64,000 nt of DNA from Nitrosomonadales bacterium (GTDB taxonomy: Bacteria; Pseudomonadota; Gammaproteobacteria; Burkholderiales; Gallionellaceae). The notes under the pieces were generated by a model. That model saw nothing but the letters and a program-made list of their open reading frames with translations, was not told the origin of the DNA and made no database searches. The DNA lies in the NCBI GenBank assembly GCA_016235045.1, contig JACRME010000008.1, forward strand, positions 62,001 to 126,000. The letters run 5' to 3'. The translations under genes and the position numbers were made by a program. Positions 25,385 through 35,905 of this stretch are shown one piece after another (position 1 is the stretch's first letter; each line of letters begins with the position of its first letter).

Positions 25385-26311
25385 TCACTCATGTTCGATA
25401 AACCATTTCCTTGCATTCTCGACATCCAACGCGATCTGCCGCGTCAGCGCTTCCAGTCCGTCAAATTTCCGTTCGTCGCGCAGTTTCTGCAAAAACTCCA
25501 CGCGCAAATGCTTGCCGTATATCTGCTGCGCAAACTCGAACATGTGCACTTCCAGCACGTAGCGCGCTTCCTGTTTCAGCGTCGGGCGGATGCCCAGGCT
25601 CGCCACGCCCTGCAGCACACCCAATCCTTCGGCATGCACCAGCACCACATACACCCCCTTGAGCGGCGGCAGATTGTGCTTCATCTGCACGTTTGCGGTG
25701 GGAAAGCCCAGTTTGCGCCCCATGCCGTCGCCATGAAACACGCGCCCGCTGATGCTGTAGGGCCTGCCCATATATTCGCGCGCCATGCGTATCTTGCCGG
25801 TCGCCAATGCCTCGCGTATCGCGGTGCTGGAAATGCGCACCCCTTCATGCAGCACGCTGCGGATTGACCGCACCGCAAACCCGCGCTGGGCGCCGATCTT
25901 CTCGACCAGCGCAAAATCGCCGGCGCGCCCGCTGCCAAAGCGGAAGTCGTCGCCGATCAGCACGAACCTGGCATGCAGTTTTTCGTCCAGCGCCTGGATG
26001 AAGTCCACCGCCGTCTTCTGCGCAAACTGCGCATCGAAGCGGCACACGTGCACGCGATCCACGCCCATGGTGCTGAACAGTTCCAGCTTCTCGCGCAGGC
26101 TGGTGAGCCGCGCCGGCGCTTGTTGCGGCGAGAAAAATTCGCGCGGATGCGGTTCGAAGATGATGACTGCCGTTTGCAGGCCCCGCGTCTGTGCCGCTGC
26201 GCGCAACTCGCCGAGCATCGCCTGATGGCCAAGGTGCACTCCATCGAAATTACCGATGGTGACCGCAACAGGCAGGGTGTTTGTAGAATGAAGTCCGCGT
26301 AGAATCTGCAT
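25385..26311 (-). CDS. ribF: Bifunctional riboflavin kinase / FAD synthetase
   Basis: A 308-residue protein. The N-terminal FMN adenylyltransferase has the nucleotidyl motif VTIGNFDGVHLGHQAML and the ISSTAIREAL segment. The C-terminal flavokinase domain has GRVFHGDGMGRKLGFPTANV and the LEVHMFEF region. It makes FMN and FAD from riboflavin. The start is set at MQILRGLHS; an in-frame extension to 26371 is not family-like and would overlap the divergent hemerythrin gene. RibF upstream of ileS is a conserved arrangement. Confidence 0.96.
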   Translation of the reverse strand: MQILRGLHSTNTLPVAVTIGNFDGVHLGHQAMLGELRAAAQTRGLQTAVIIFEPHPREFFSPQQAPARLTSLREKLELFSTMGVDRVHVCRFDAQFAQKTAVDFIQALDEKLHARFVLIGDDFRFGSGRAGDFALVEKIGAQRGFAVRSIRSVLHEGVRISSTAIREALATGKIRMAREYMGRPYSISGRVFHGDGMGRKLGFPTANVQMKHNLPPLKGVYVVLVHAEGLGVLQGVASLGIRPTLKQEARYVLEVHMFEFAQQIYGKHLRVEFLQKLRDERKFDGLEALTRQIALDVENARKWFIEHE

Positions 26312-26369
26312 AGGGCGCGGATTATACCGTGAGATACCCCGTTGATGCCCGCCGAACCTGAGGAAAACC

Positions 26370-26771
26370 ATGCTGGACTACCCGCAAGTCGCACTCGACT
26401 TCATGAACCGCGACCATGCCGAATTCGTCGCCATGCGCAGCCAACTGCTGGACTTGGTCTCGGCCCGGGCCCCGGAAAAAGACCTGGATACCCTGCTCGA
26501 CGAACTGCTGCGCCACACGCGTCACCACTTTGCCGAGGAAGAGCGCCTGATGCAGGAGACCCGCTTCCCGCCTTACGCCATGCACAAAAGCGAGCACGAC
26601 CACGTGCTGGCCGACATGTCTGCCCGGATAGCAAGCTGGAAGCGGGAACGCGATGCAACCGCATTGCGGGACTGGCTGGATAAAGCCGTCGGCAACTGGT
26701 TCGTCACCCATGTCGGCACCATGGACCTGGTAACGGCGGGATATATCGAAAAGAAGCTGCAAACGAACTGA
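26370..26771 (+). CDS. Bacteriohemerythrin (standalone)
   Basis: A 133-residue four-helix-bundle diiron oxygen-binding protein. All seven ligand positions are filled with family spacing: His16, His53, Glu57, His72, His76, His114 and Asp119. It therefore should bind O2, and may store or deliver it or act as an iron or oxygen sensor in microaerobic bacteria. It is divergent from ribF across a 58-base gap and forms a single-gene unit. It contrasts with the hemerythrin domain of the fusion at 1034-2419, where one His is missing. Confidence 0.88.
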   Translation: MLDYPQVALDFMNRDHAEFVAMRSQLLDLVSARAPEKDLDTLLDELLRHTRHHFAEEERLMQETRFPPYAMHKSEHDHVLADMSARIASWKRERDATALRDWLDKAVGNWFVTHVGTMDLVTAGYIEKKLQTN

Positions 26772-26906
26772 ATGCCCGCAGTTGGATAAACCCAAAAAAC
26801 TTTCCCGTGCGTCATACCAACCGGATCGGTGAGTCGCCCGAAAGAATGTAACCCATTGTTGTCTTTCGTGCCTTCGTGGAGTAACCGAGTAAGGACCAAA
26901 CCTCCG

Positions 26907-28343
26907 TCAGGCAGTTCCGCCCACGGTCAACCCATCGATGCGTACCGTCGGTTGCCCCACCCCAACCGGCACGCTCTGTCCTTCCTTGCCGCAGGTGCCG
27001 ACGCCGGAGTCGAGCGCCATGTCGTTGCCGATCATGCTGACGCGGGTGAGCGCTTCGGGGCCGTTGCCGATGAGGGTGGCGCCCTTGACCGGATAGGTGA
27101 TCCTGCCGTCCTCGATCATGTACGCCTCGGTGGTGGAGAACACGAATTTGCCGCTGGTGATGTCCACCTGGCCGCCGCCGAAATTGGCGGCATACAAACC
27201 GTATTTGACGGAAGCGATGATCTCGTCGCGCGTCTTGTCGCCGTTCAGCATCATGGTGTTGGTCATGCGCGGGATGGGCAGGTGGGCGAACGATTCGCGC
27301 CGTGCATTGCCGGTGACCGGCACGCCCATCAGCCGCGCGTTCATGCTGTCCTGCAGGTAGCCGCGCAAGATGCCGTCTTCGATCAGCACGGTGCGCTGCG
27401 TGGGGTTGCCCTCGTCGTCCATCTGCAACGAGCCGCGCCGGTCCTTGATGGTGCCGTCGTCCACCACCGTGACGCCCTTGGCGGCGACGCGCTGGCCGAT
27501 GCGGCCGGAGAAGGCGGAACTGCCCTTGCGGTTGAAGTCGCCCTCCAGTCCGTGCCCGACTGCTTCGTGCAACAGGATGCCGGGCCAGCCGCTGCCCAGC
27601 ACCACCGTCATGTTGCCTGCCGGCGCGGGACGCGCGTCGAGGTTGATGACGGCCTGTTGCACGGCTTCTTTGGCATAGCGCTGCAATATCTCGTCGCTGA
27701 AATAATCGTAGCCGAAACGCCCGCCGCCGCCAGCCGAACCCTGCTCGCGGCGTCCGTTGCCTTCGACGATCACCTGCAGCGACAGGCGCACCAGCGGGCG
27801 GATGTCGGCGTTCAGCAGACCGTCGTTGCGCGCCACCAGCACCACGTCGTATTCGCCGGACAGGTTGGCCATGACCTGGGTGACGCGCGGATCGAGCGCA
27901 CGCGCCATGCGTTCCAGTTTTTCCAGCAGCGCGACTTTCTGTTCGGCCTTCAGGGTGGCGATGGGGTCGTGCGGCAGATACAGTTCGTGCGTCTTGCCCG
28001 CATGCAGGTGCGCCGGCTTCTGCTTGCCGCCCTGGCGCGCGATGGCGCGCGTCGCCAGGGCGGCATCTTCCAGCGCGTCCAGCGTGATGTCGTCGGAATA
28101 GGCGAACGCGGTCTTGTCGCCGCTGACCGCGCGCACGCCGACGCCCTGGTCGATATGGAAACTGCCGGACTTGACGATGCCTTCTTCCAGCGACCAGCTT
28201 TCGGCGCGGCTGTATTGAAAATAGAGGTCGGCATAATCGACGCGATGCGCCAGCATCTTGCCGAACACCTGTTCCAGATGGCGGGCTTCCAGTCCGTGCG
28301 CGGTGAGCAGCGCACGTTGCGCCAGTTGCAGGGGTGAACTCAT
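26907..28343 (-). CDS. tldD: TldD metalloprotease subunit
   Basis: A 478-residue protein of the TldD/PmbA family. The metal motif is [11 protein letters not shown], with the preceding [10 protein letters not shown] and the C-terminal [19 protein letters not shown], both typical of TldD. TldD with TldE (PmbA, not in this window) degrades unfolded peptides and matures peptide toxins such as microcins and CcdA-type antitoxins. Its ATG overlaps the stop of the nitrilase gene by 4 bases, placing it last in a yhdP-nitrilase-tldD operon. The 135 bases between it and the convergent hemerythrin gene show nothing recognisable. Confidence 0.95.
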   Translation of the reverse strand: MSSPLQLAQRALLTAHGLEARHLEQVFGKMLAHRVDYADLYFQYSRAESWSLEEGIVKSGSFHIDQGVGVRAVSGDKTAFAYSDDITLDALEDAALATRAIARQGGKQKPAHLHAGKTHELYLPHDPIATLKAEQKVALLEKLERMARALDPRVTQVMANLSGEYDVVLVARNDGLLNADIRPLVRLSLQVIVEGNGRREQGSAGGGGRFGYDYFSDEILQRYAKEAVQQAVINLDARPAPAGNMTVVLGSGWPGILLHEAVGHGLEGDFNRKGSSAFSGRIGQRVAAKGVTVVDDGTIKDRRGSLQMDDEGNPTQRTVLIEDGILRGYLQDSMNARLMGVPVTGNARRESFAHLPIPRMTNTMMLNGDKTRDEIIASVKYGLYAANFGGGQVDITSGKFVFSTTEAYMIEDGRITYPVKGATLIGNGPEALTRVSMIGNDMALDSGVGTCGKEGQSVPVGVGQPTVRIDGLTVGGTA

Positions 28344-29194
28344 GCGGAGCAGGACAGGGTGCGGTGCGACAGCGCGGGCAGGCTGTTGCGCAAGCTGGCC
28401 TGATAGCCCGGGTTCACTTCGGCAATGACCACGCCGGAGCCGCGCGGCAATTCATCCACGATGCGCCCCCAGGGATCGACCACCATGGTATGGCCATGCG
28501 TCTCGCGTCCGCTTACGTGGTAGCCGCCCTGCGCTGCGGCGATGACGTAGGACAGGTTCTCGATGGCGCGCGCGCGCACCAGCGGCTCCCAGTGCACCTT
28601 GCCGGTGGTCGCCGTGAAAGCGGAAGGCAGCACGATGATGTTCACGTCTTTCATGGCGCGGAATATCTCGGGGAAGCGCAGGTCGTAGCACACGGCCAGG
28701 CCGATGCGGCCGAACGGGCTGTCCACCACCACCACCTTGTCGCCCGCCTCGATGGTGCTGGCTTCGTTGTAATGCTCGTTGCCCAGCGTCAGGTTGAACA
28801 GATGAACCTTGTCGTAACGCGCGACTTGCGCACCGGTTTCGTCGAACACCAGGCAACTGTTGCGCACCTTGTCCGGCGTGCTCGCCGCCAGCGGCAACGA
28901 GCCGATCAGCCAGATCTTGTGCCTGCGCGCGGTCTCGCTCATGAATTGCTGGATCGGTCCTTGTCCGGGCTGTTCGCAAACCTTGACCTTGTCCTGCTCG
29001 TTCATGCCCATGATGGCGAAGAACTCGGGCAGCACCACCAGCCGTGCGCCCTGCTCGGCCGCCTTGGCGACCAGACGGCGCGCCTCGCTCAGGTTGCCTT
29101 CGACGTTGGGGCCGGACGCCATCTGGATGGCAGCGACCTTGAAGGCATTGAGTTGGGCGGCGATGCGGCTTTGCGTGTTATCGAGGGATGACAT
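28340..29194 (-). CDS. Nitrilase-superfamily amidohydrolase (Nit1-like, deaminated glutathione amidase candidate)
   Basis: A 284-residue C-N hydrolase. The catalytic triad is visible: Glu in [10 protein letters not shown], Lys in RYDKVHLFN, and Cys in [10 protein letters not shown]. The CYDLRFPE context is typical of the Nit1/YbeM branch that removes deaminated glutathione, a metabolite-repair role. Omega-amidase activity is the alternative. The position between yhdP and tldD is conserved in betaproteobacteria. Confidence 0.88.
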   Translation of the reverse strand: MSSLDNTQSRIAAQLNAFKVAAIQMASGPNVEGNLSEARRLVAKAAEQGARLVVLPEFFAIMGMNEQDKVKVCEQPGQGPIQQFMSETARRHKIWLIGSLPLAASTPDKVRNSCLVFDETGAQVARYDKVHLFNLTLGNEHYNEASTIEAGDKVVVVDSPFGRIGLAVCYDLRFPEIFRAMKDVNIIVLPSAFTATTGKVHWEPLVRARAIENLSYVIAAAQGGYHVSGRETHGHTMVVDPWGRIVDELPRGSGVVIAEVNPGYQASLRNSLPALSHRTLSCSA

Positions 29195-29247
29195 GGTTCA
29201 GGGCTTTCAAATTTTCGGTTATTCGGACGCTACACTGGCTGATGCAA

Positions 29248-32200
29248 TTATTCCCCGGGGACGACTCCGCTCTGGGCCGATACTTGCTGACCAACCTTTT
29301 CCACCTTCGGGTCGGCCCAGCTTCCGCTGACATTGTATTCAATCGACACCAGCTTATCGAGCGGATCGCGCAAAATCTTGTTGGTCAGCAGCACTCCCAC
29401 GCCGACCACCGGACCGGCGGCAAAAGACAGTAGCGACACGTTATCACCGATGGACGGCAGGATGCGCACTTTCAGTTCCTGCGTCTCGCGGCTCAAATCG
29501 ACCTGGCCGGACAGGGTGACCTTGGCCGCCGCACCGGTCAGTTTCATGTCGCTGGTCAGCAGCAGGCCGTTCACCAGTTGCGCGTTGCCGGTGATGCTCT
29601 CGAACTGGAAGCCTTCGGCGAACACGTCGGTAAAGTCGAGCGAGACGCGCTGCAGACTCAGCACCCCGAGCAACTTCAGCGTATCCACCCCGGCCCCGCC
29701 CAATTTGAGGAAACGGCCTTTGCCGACCTTCAGGTTCAGCGTGCCGTTCAGTTTGGCGATATTGAATGTGTCCGGCGCGCCCGACCAGTACAGGTTGCTC
29801 TCCAGCGTACCGCTGCCGTCCTTGAGGCTGTCCGGATATCCGGAACGCGATAATATCTTGCCCGCATCGCTGATATCCACGCGCAGGTTAATTCTGGTCT
29901 GTTCGGGCACGGCCTGCCATTTGCCGCTGACGTTCAGCACGCCGTCGGGATTGGTGAGCAACAGCCGGTCCAGCAGAACATCGCCATCCTCTTCGCTCAA
30001 CTCCAGCTCCAGTTTGCCCAGTTGGCGTCCCTTGTAGGTGAGTTTTTCCACCGCCATGTCCACATCGGGGAAAGCGGTGTTGTCGGGCGGCTTGACCTTG
30101 CCGGGAACCGGATGCACTTCCCGCACCGGTTCGCTTCGGCCTTCGCCCAACATCGCATTCTTGAAGCGCCCCAGCAGTTTTCCATTGCCCTGCGGTTGCC
30201 AGATCAAATCGCCGTTCAACTCCCTGGAGGCAAGCCGCAAACTGATCAGGCCGTTGCGGCCGCTGCCCTTGATTTCAAGGTCGTTTACCGTATTGCCGTA
30301 ACCGGTCAATTTGTCCACGGAGACATCGATTCCCGCGATATTGGGAATTACGTCCTCACTCTCCGATGCCAGCCCCAAGCCGCTCCACCCTTCCAACGAC
30401 AACAGCGGCAACTTGCCGACCATTCTTATCCCGTCCCTGGTAGCACGCTCGGCGGTACCGCCAAAGGCAATGCGTCCGCCGCGAACATTCCAGGCTCCGC
30501 CCGCGTCATGCTGGCGCAGCAACTTGGCATCGAGCAGCGTGCCGTAACTCAAATCCAGCGATTGCTGTCGCGGATTCAGTCCCTTTTGCTCGAAATGCAG
30601 CGCGATACGCTCGTCCGCAACCTTCGATAACGGTGCCGGCAGGTCCGACCCGATTCCCTGCAGGTCGGAATCCACGGTCACATCGACCAGCTTGTTCTGC
30701 ACCCGCACGTCGGCATTCCAGTCGGCGGTGCCATGCACGCGATGCCAAAGGGGATGCGGTGCCAGCCTGTTCAGGTTATCCAGATCCAGCTTGCCGCGCG
30801 CTTTGGTAAGCATCACCCCTTTTTCGCTCTGCACCATCAGGTGCGCCGCACCGCCGAGTATCTGGGCATTGATGTCGCCCGCGTTCACCGACGATTCCGT
30901 GAACATCAACACGCCGTTGACTTGCCTCAGCAGCGGCACGCTCTCGCCGAGATCGACGTCATTGTTCACAAAACGGTAGTCGCCGCGCATCTTCACCGGC
31001 TCATCGCCATCCAGCGGGATGTCGAGTTGCAGATTCAGCCTGCCGTCGCCGCGTGCCTTGATCCCTTCGGTAAAGCCGTCGAGATAGCCGTTCACCGGGC
31101 TCTGGAGGATGTAATCCAGGCAGCGCTGGGTCGAATCTGCCGCTTCGCCGCGCACATGCAATATCGGGTTGTTGTCCAGCAAATCGGGAATGCTCACTTT
31201 GACATTCTGCAGATGCGCCCCCGTGGTCGTTGCCGTCGTGGCATTGATTTCCAGTTTTTTGCCTTCGATCAGCAACTGCGTCTGCGCGTCTTCCAGGCGC
31301 GGCCAGCCCTTGACGAACTCCATCTCCACACCCTTGGCGCGCGCCTCCAGACGGAATATGCCGCGCTCGTTCCCGACGAAGGGAAAGTCGCGCAGGTCGC
31401 CGCGCAGGCGCACGCGGAATTTGTCCGCCTGCCCGCCCTGCAAGGCCGCCTGCAGCCAATCGCGCGTTGCCTTGTTCACCGCCGGCACCGGGGTGTAGTG
31501 GCCGGTGCGGCGCACCGCCACGCGCGTCATGTCGACGGTGGCATCCACCGAGCCGGGGCCGTCCGGCTCGAACTGGTAATTGCCGTAAATCGTTCCGGCC
31601 AGATCGGCATTGGACAAATCGACGTTGCTCAGCTTGATCTCGAGTCCGCGCGAATTGCGCTGCCAACCCAGCCGTGCCGTGATCTTGTCGAATTCCACCG
31701 GTTCGGAAAACAGTTGCGGCGCGTCGAGCGAAAATTTGCGACTGTCCAGCGTCAGCGTGCCACCGCTGTCGGTCCCGTCCACTTTGCCGCTGAGTCCGGA
31801 AAATCCCGGCACAGCGCCGACGCGGCGCATCGACAATCCGTCGAAACGCGCCCTGATCTCGTAGCGGGCAATGTCGTCGTCGCTGCCTTGCCACTGCGCC
31901 AGCAGGTCGTTGACCTGACCGCGCGGCTCCGCTTCCACCCAGCGCTGCTTGATTTCCTCGTTCAGCGGCAGGTAGTTCATCAACCTGACGATGCCGCCCA
32001 GCCGCAAGGCGTTCGCCCGAATCTCGCCGGAGGGTTGTTGCCCATCCCCCTGCCCGGAGGCCAGACGCAAATAAAAATCGGTTGGCTTCAATTCGAAACC
32101 GTCGCGCATTTGCAACGCCAGCCGTTGCGTGGTCACCTCGAAGCCGCGCTCCAGCCGGTGCCAGCCGATGCGCCCGCGCAGTTCGCTCAAGTCAAGCAGC

Positions 32201-33093
32201 GGCAATTCCTCCGACAGCCTTGCCTGCACCTGGGCCAGGGCGACATCGGCATCCACACTACCCAACTGCCCTTTCTCGAAACCCAGCCACATGCGCAACG
32301 CACCCCTGCCGCGCCGGAAAACATCCGGCAGCTTCACCCACGGTTTCCACGCCAGTACATCGGCATAATCGAGCTGGGTGAAAAGCTCGCCGCGCCATTC
32401 GCTCATGTCGGCGAAACTGTCGCCGGAAAAATTGCCGCGCACATCCAGGCGCGAGGCCAGCCTTTCGGGTGCCGACGCGCGCAGCGCAAAACGGTGGCGG
32501 CCGTGCCGATTCTCGATGCTCAAATCGACCTGCTCCAGCACCAGGGCCGGCGCAGAACGCATCTCGTCCTGCCAGGCGATGCGCGCGTTGCGAATGACGA
32601 CGCTGGACTGATGCAACAGCCAGTCCGCACCATCCTGTTGATCGGCCGAAGGTTCGCCCACTGCGATTCCCGCCACATACCAGTGTCCCTGCGCATCGCG
32701 CCGGACCGACAAGTCCGCACTGTCGATCAACAAGCTCTGGAAGCGCAACTCGGCCGTGGGCAAACTGGTCCACGCCACCGTGTTTTCCAGCCGCGGCAGG
32801 CTCAGCGCAACCTTTCCCTGCGAGTCCAGGATTTTCACATCGGAAAGCAGCAGTCGCGGGCGCAAACCGTTCCAGTCCGCCGCGATCCTGCCAACGATCA
32901 GCGGCTGTCCGATGGCGGCGCTCGCCGCTGCGGTGATCTGGTCGTGATAACGCTCGATGTCGGGCAGCACGCGATAGCGCAACACCAGCAGCACCACCAC
33001 GCAGGCAATGGCCAGAAGCAACGAGATTTCCAGAGAAATACGCGTCAGTTTTCCCATGCCGCGCCAGGCCCGCAGAAAAGAATTTCTCAGCAT
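29248..33093 (-). CDS. yhdP: YhdP/AsmA-like inner-membrane protein (phospholipid transport family)
   Basis: A 1281-residue protein with one N-terminal helix (ISLEISLLLAIACVVVLLVL), then a long periplasmic beta-rich body. The body includes the DUF3971-type core and the C-terminal AsmA-2 region (LLLTSDMKLTGAAAKVTLSG). YhdP, TamB and YdbH form bridge-like channels carrying phospholipids to the outer membrane in E. coli. Length matches YhdP (about 1270). It is the first gene of the operon with the nitrilase and tldD, and is divergent from glnE over about 110 bases. Confidence 0.9.
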   Translation of the reverse strand: MLRNSFLRAWRGMGKLTRISLEISLLLAIACVVVLLVLRYRVLPDIERYHDQITAAASAAIGQPLIVGRIAADWNGLRPRLLLSDVKILDSQGKVALSLPRLENTVAWTSLPTAELRFQSLLIDSADLSVRRDAQGHWYVAGIAVGEPSADQQDGADWLLHQSSVVIRNARIAWQDEMRSAPALVLEQVDLSIENRHGRHRFALRASAPERLASRLDVRGNFSGDSFADMSEWRGELFTQLDYADVLAWKPWVKLPDVFRRGRGALRMWLGFEKGQLGSVDADVALAQVQARLSEELPLLDLSELRGRIGWHRLERGFEVTTQRLALQMRDGFELKPTDFYLRLASGQGDGQQPSGEIRANALRLGGIVRLMNYLPLNEEIKQRWVEAEPRGQVNDLLAQWQGSDDDIARYEIRARFDGLSMRRVGAVPGFSGLSGKVDGTDSGGTLTLDSRKFSLDAPQLFSEPVEFDKITARLGWQRNSRGLEIKLSNVDLSNADLAGTIYGNYQFEPDGPGSVDATVDMTRVAVRRTGHYTPVPAVNKATRDWLQAALQGGQADKFRVRLRGDLRDFPFVGNERGIFRLEARAKGVEMEFVKGWPRLEDAQTQLLIEGKKLEINATTATTTGAHLQNVKVSIPDLLDNNPILHVRGEAADSTQRCLDYILQSPVNGYLDGFTEGIKARGDGRLNLQLDIPLDGDEPVKMRGDYRFVNNDVDLGESVPLLRQVNGVLMFTESSVNAGDINAQILGGAAHLMVQSEKGVMLTKARGKLDLDNLNRLAPHPLWHRVHGTADWNADVRVQNKLVDVTVDSDLQGIGSDLPAPLSKVADERIALHFEQKGLNPRQQSLDLSYGTLLDAKLLRQHDAGGAWNVRGGRIAFGGTAERATRDGIRMVGKLPLLSLEGWSGLGLASESEDVIPNIAGIDVSVDKLTGYGNTVNDLEIKGSGRNGLISLRLASRELNGDLIWQPQGNGKLLGRFKNAMLGEGRSEPVREVHPVPGKVKPPDNTAFPDVDMAVEKLTYKGRQLGKLELELSEEDGDVLLDRLLLTNPDGVLNVSGKWQAVPEQTRINLRVDISDAGKILSRSGYPDSLKDGSGTLESNLYWSGAPDTFNIAKLNGTLNLKVGKGRFLKLGGAGVDTLKLLGVLSLQRVSLDFTDVFAEGFQFESITGNAQLVNGLLLTSDMKLTGAAAKVTLSGQVDLSRETQELKVRILPSIGDNVSLLSFAAGPVVGVGVLLTNKILRDPLDKLVSIEYNVSGSWADPKVEKVGQQVSAQSGVVPGE

Positions 33094-33151
33094 CGTGCGG
33101 AAAGTTCGGCGAATTCGGTCAAGTAGGGAGGCAGTGCATGCATGGAGAACC

Positions 33152-33157
33152 TATAAT
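33152..33157 (+). promoter_or_regulatory. -10 (TATAAT) of the glnE promoter
   Basis: Perfect TATAAT in the yhdP-glnE divergent gap; no good -35 was found. Transcription from it would start near 33164, after the ATG at 33161, which supports the later glnE start at 33203. Confidence 0.5.
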
Positions 33158-33202
33158 GCAATGAAGAAACACAGTGAGCGCATTTTAACCCGAATCCTCG
33201 CC

Positions 33203-35905
33203 ATGAATAACGCAAACCCTCGCTTGCCGCCCGATTTCGACCGACTGGCAAGACACGCCAGGCACTGCAGCCGCTATCTCTCCCGCCTGCTGGATATCGA
33301 ACCGGAACTGCTGGACTGGCTGCACCAACACTACCTAACCCCTTGCGACCGCAAGGTCATTAAATCCTGGGCCGACACGCTGCCCGCAGACAACGAGCAA
33401 CAGCTTTCCCGCGCGTTGCGCATCTTGCGCAAACGCGTGATGCTGCATGTCCTGACCCGCGACCTGAACGGGCTCTCCGATCTGGACGAAGTGATGCGCA
33501 GCATGACCGCATTGGCCGAAATCGCCGTGCGGAAATCGCAAGCGTTGGTCATGCAAAGCATGGTGGAACAATTCGGGCAACCCGTCGGGGCGGAAAGCGG
33601 CACGCGGCAGGAGTTGCTGGTGATCGGGATGGGCAAGCTGGGCGGCGGCGAGTTGAACGTCTCCTCCGACATCGACCTGATCTTTGTTTATCCGGAAGAC
33701 GGCGACACCGACGGCACGCGTTCGCTGAGCAACCATGAGTTCTTCAACCGCATGGGACGCCGGCTGATCGCGCTGATCAACGATCTCACGGCCGACGGCT
33801 ATGTGTTCCGCGTCGACATGCGCCTGCGCCCCTACGGCGACAGCGGGCCACTGACCATGAGTTTTGCCGCGCTGGAAGAATATCTGGTGGCGCAGGGCCG
33901 CGAATGGGAGCGTTATGCCTGGATCAAGGCACGCGTCATTGCGCCGGAAAACTGCACGCACACGACCGAACTGGAAAAACTCGCGCAGCCTTTCGTGTTC
34001 CGCAAATACCTGGACTTCGGTTCTTTCGATTCCATGCGCAAGCTGCATGCGCAGATCCGCTCCGAGGTTGCGCGCCGCGGGCTCCAGCAAAACATCAAGC
34101 TCGGCCCCGGCGGCATACGCGAAATCGAGTTCATCGCCCAGGTGTTCCAGTTGATACGCGGCGGGCGCGATGCCGGGTTGCGCATCCGGCCCACGCGGAA
34201 GGTGTTGCAGCAGTTGGCGCAAGACGGGGAATTGGGCGTTGAGGTGGTGGCGCGGCTGGATGACAGCTATGTTTTCCTGCGCAACCTCGAACACCGCCTG
34301 CAATATCTCGACGACCGGCAAACCCAGGAACTGCCGGAAAATCCGGAGCAACAGGCCCTCGTCGCCGAGGCGATGAACTTTGCCGACTATGGCGCGCTGC
34401 TTGCCGCGCTGGCCCCGCTGCGGGAATTCGTGAGCCGGCAATTCGAAACCGTGTTCGGCGAAAAACAGGAAAGCACCGGGCAATCATGGTGGCGCGAAGA
34501 TGCAACGAAAGAAGAATTTTCCGGCGCGCTCGCCACGCTCGGCTTCCGGGACGACGGCAGCCTCGCCGAAAACCTGCTGCAATTCCGCACCGGCAGCCGC
34601 TATCGCCAATTGCCGGAAGCCAGTTGCCAGCGACTGGATCTGCTGCTGCCCCGCCTCGCCGAACTCTGCGCCGAAACGTCCAACCGCGAAGACGCGCTGC
34701 GCCGCACGCTCGCCATGCTCGATGCGATTGCCCGCCGCTCCTCCTATCTCGCCTTCCTGGCCGAATATCCGCAAGCGCTGCCGCGCCTGGTCCATCTGCT
34801 CGCCGCCAGCGCCTGGGCCGGCGACTACCTGACGCAGCATCCCATCCTGCTCGACGAGTTGCTGGATACGCGTGAACTGTACGTCGCGCCAGACTGGAAG
34901 GCGCTGGATATGCAACTCGCCACCCGGCTCGAAGCCCATGTCGGCGATACCGAACGCGAGATGGACTCCTTGCGCCAGTTCCAGCAGGCACAAACCTTCC
35001 AGCTTCTGGCCATCGACCTGCACGGCCAGTTGCCGCTGGAAAAGCTGAGCGATCACTTGAGCGATCTCGCCGATCTCGTCCTGCGTCACGTGTTACGCCT
35101 CTGCTGGCGCGATGCGCGCAAGAAACACCGCGAAGACCCGCAGTTTGCCGTCATCGCCTACGGCAAGCTGGGCGGGCGCGAGTTGGGCTACGCCTCCGAC
35201 CTCGACCTGGTTTTTCTCTACGACGACGAGCATCCCGAAGCGGGCGAAATTTATGCGCGCCTGGCGCAGCGCATCAATACCATGCTCTCCAGCTACACCT
35301 CATCGGGCCGCCTGTACGAGGTCGACCTGCGCCTGCGCCCGAACGGCGACAGCGGGCTGCTGGTCAGTTCCATCGCCGCGTTCGAGGAGTACCAGCGCCA
35401 GCATGCCTGGGTATGGGAGCATCAGGCGCTGACGCGCGCCCGTTTCTGCGCCGGCAATGAAGCGGTCGGCGCGCAGTTCGCGCGCATCCGCGACGACGTG
35501 CTGCGCATGCCGCGCGACATCCCCAAACTCCGGCAGGACGTCATCGAAATGCGGCAGAAGATGCACGACGGCCATCCGGACAAAACCGGACTGTTCGACA
35601 TCAAGCATGGCCGGGGCGGAATGGTGGATATCGAATTCATGGTGCAGTTCATCGTGCTTGCCCATGCCGCCACCCATCCGGAACTCACGGCGAACAGGGG
35701 CAATCTTGCCCTGCTGGATATTGCGTCGAAATTGAATTTGATCGATGGCGAAATCGCCGGCGAAGTGCGCGGGTTGTATCGCGAATTGCGCCGCATCCAG
35801 CATCAGATGCGCCTGAACAACCAGACCCCGTGCCTGATCGAACCGGGCATCCTCGACACCACAGCGGCACTAAGGCTGTGGCAATCCCTGTTTATGCCGG
35901 GCTAG
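33203..35905 (+). CDS. glnE: Bifunctional glutamine synthetase adenylyltransferase / adenylyl-removing enzyme
   Basis: A 900-residue enzyme that adenylylates and de-adenylylates glutamine synthetase under PII control. The N-terminal de-adenylylase active site is GMGKLGGGELNVSSDIDLIF, and the C-terminal adenylyltransferase site is AYGKLGGRELGYASDLDLVF; both carry the DxD metal pair. The start at 33203 is preferred because the likely -10 at 33152 would place ATG 33161 outside the message. The TAG stop shares the palindrome CTAG with the stop of the convergent cyclase gene. Confidence 0.96.
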   Translation: MNNANPRLPPDFDRLARHARHCSRYLSRLLDIEPELLDWLHQHYLTPCDRKVIKSWADTLPADNEQQLSRALRILRKRVMLHVLTRDLNGLSDLDEVMRSMTALAEIAVRKSQALVMQSMVEQFGQPVGAESGTRQELLVIGMGKLGGGELNVSSDIDLIFVYPEDGDTDGTRSLSNHEFFNRMGRRLIALINDLTADGYVFRVDMRLRPYGDSGPLTMSFAALEEYLVAQGREWERYAWIKARVIAPENCTHTTELEKLAQPFVFRKYLDFGSFDSMRKLHAQIRSEVARRGLQQNIKLGPGGIREIEFIAQVFQLIRGGRDAGLRIRPTRKVLQQLAQDGELGVEVVARLDDSYVFLRNLEHRLQYLDDRQTQELPENPEQQALVAEAMNFADYGALLAALAPLREFVSRQFETVFGEKQESTGQSWWREDATKEEFSGALATLGFRDDGSLAENLLQFRTGSRYRQLPEASCQRLDLLLPRLAELCAETSNREDALRRTLAMLDAIARRSSYLAFLAEYPQALPRLVHLLAASAWAGDYLTQHPILLDELLDTRELYVAPDWKALDMQLATRLEAHVGDTEREMDSLRQFQQAQTFQLLAIDLHGQLPLEKLSDHLSDLADLVLRHVLRLCWRDARKKHREDPQFAVIAYGKLGGRELGYASDLDLVFLYDDEHPEAGEIYARLAQRINTMLSSYTSSGRLYEVDLRLRPNGDSGLLVSSIAAFEEYQRQHAWVWEHQALTRARFCAGNEAVGAQFARIRDDVLRMPRDIPKLRQDVIEMRQKMHDGHPDKTGLFDIKHGRGGMVDIEFMVQFIVLAHAATHPELTANRGNLALLDIASKLNLIDGEIAGEVRGLYRELRRIQHQMRLNNQTPCLIEPGILDTTAALRLWQSLFMPG

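Noticed and set aside
30733-33126. A 797-codon frame opposite yhdP
   Set aside because: It is antisense to a clear YhdP gene with a proper membrane anchor and family features; the translation is His/Arg/Gln-rich noise.
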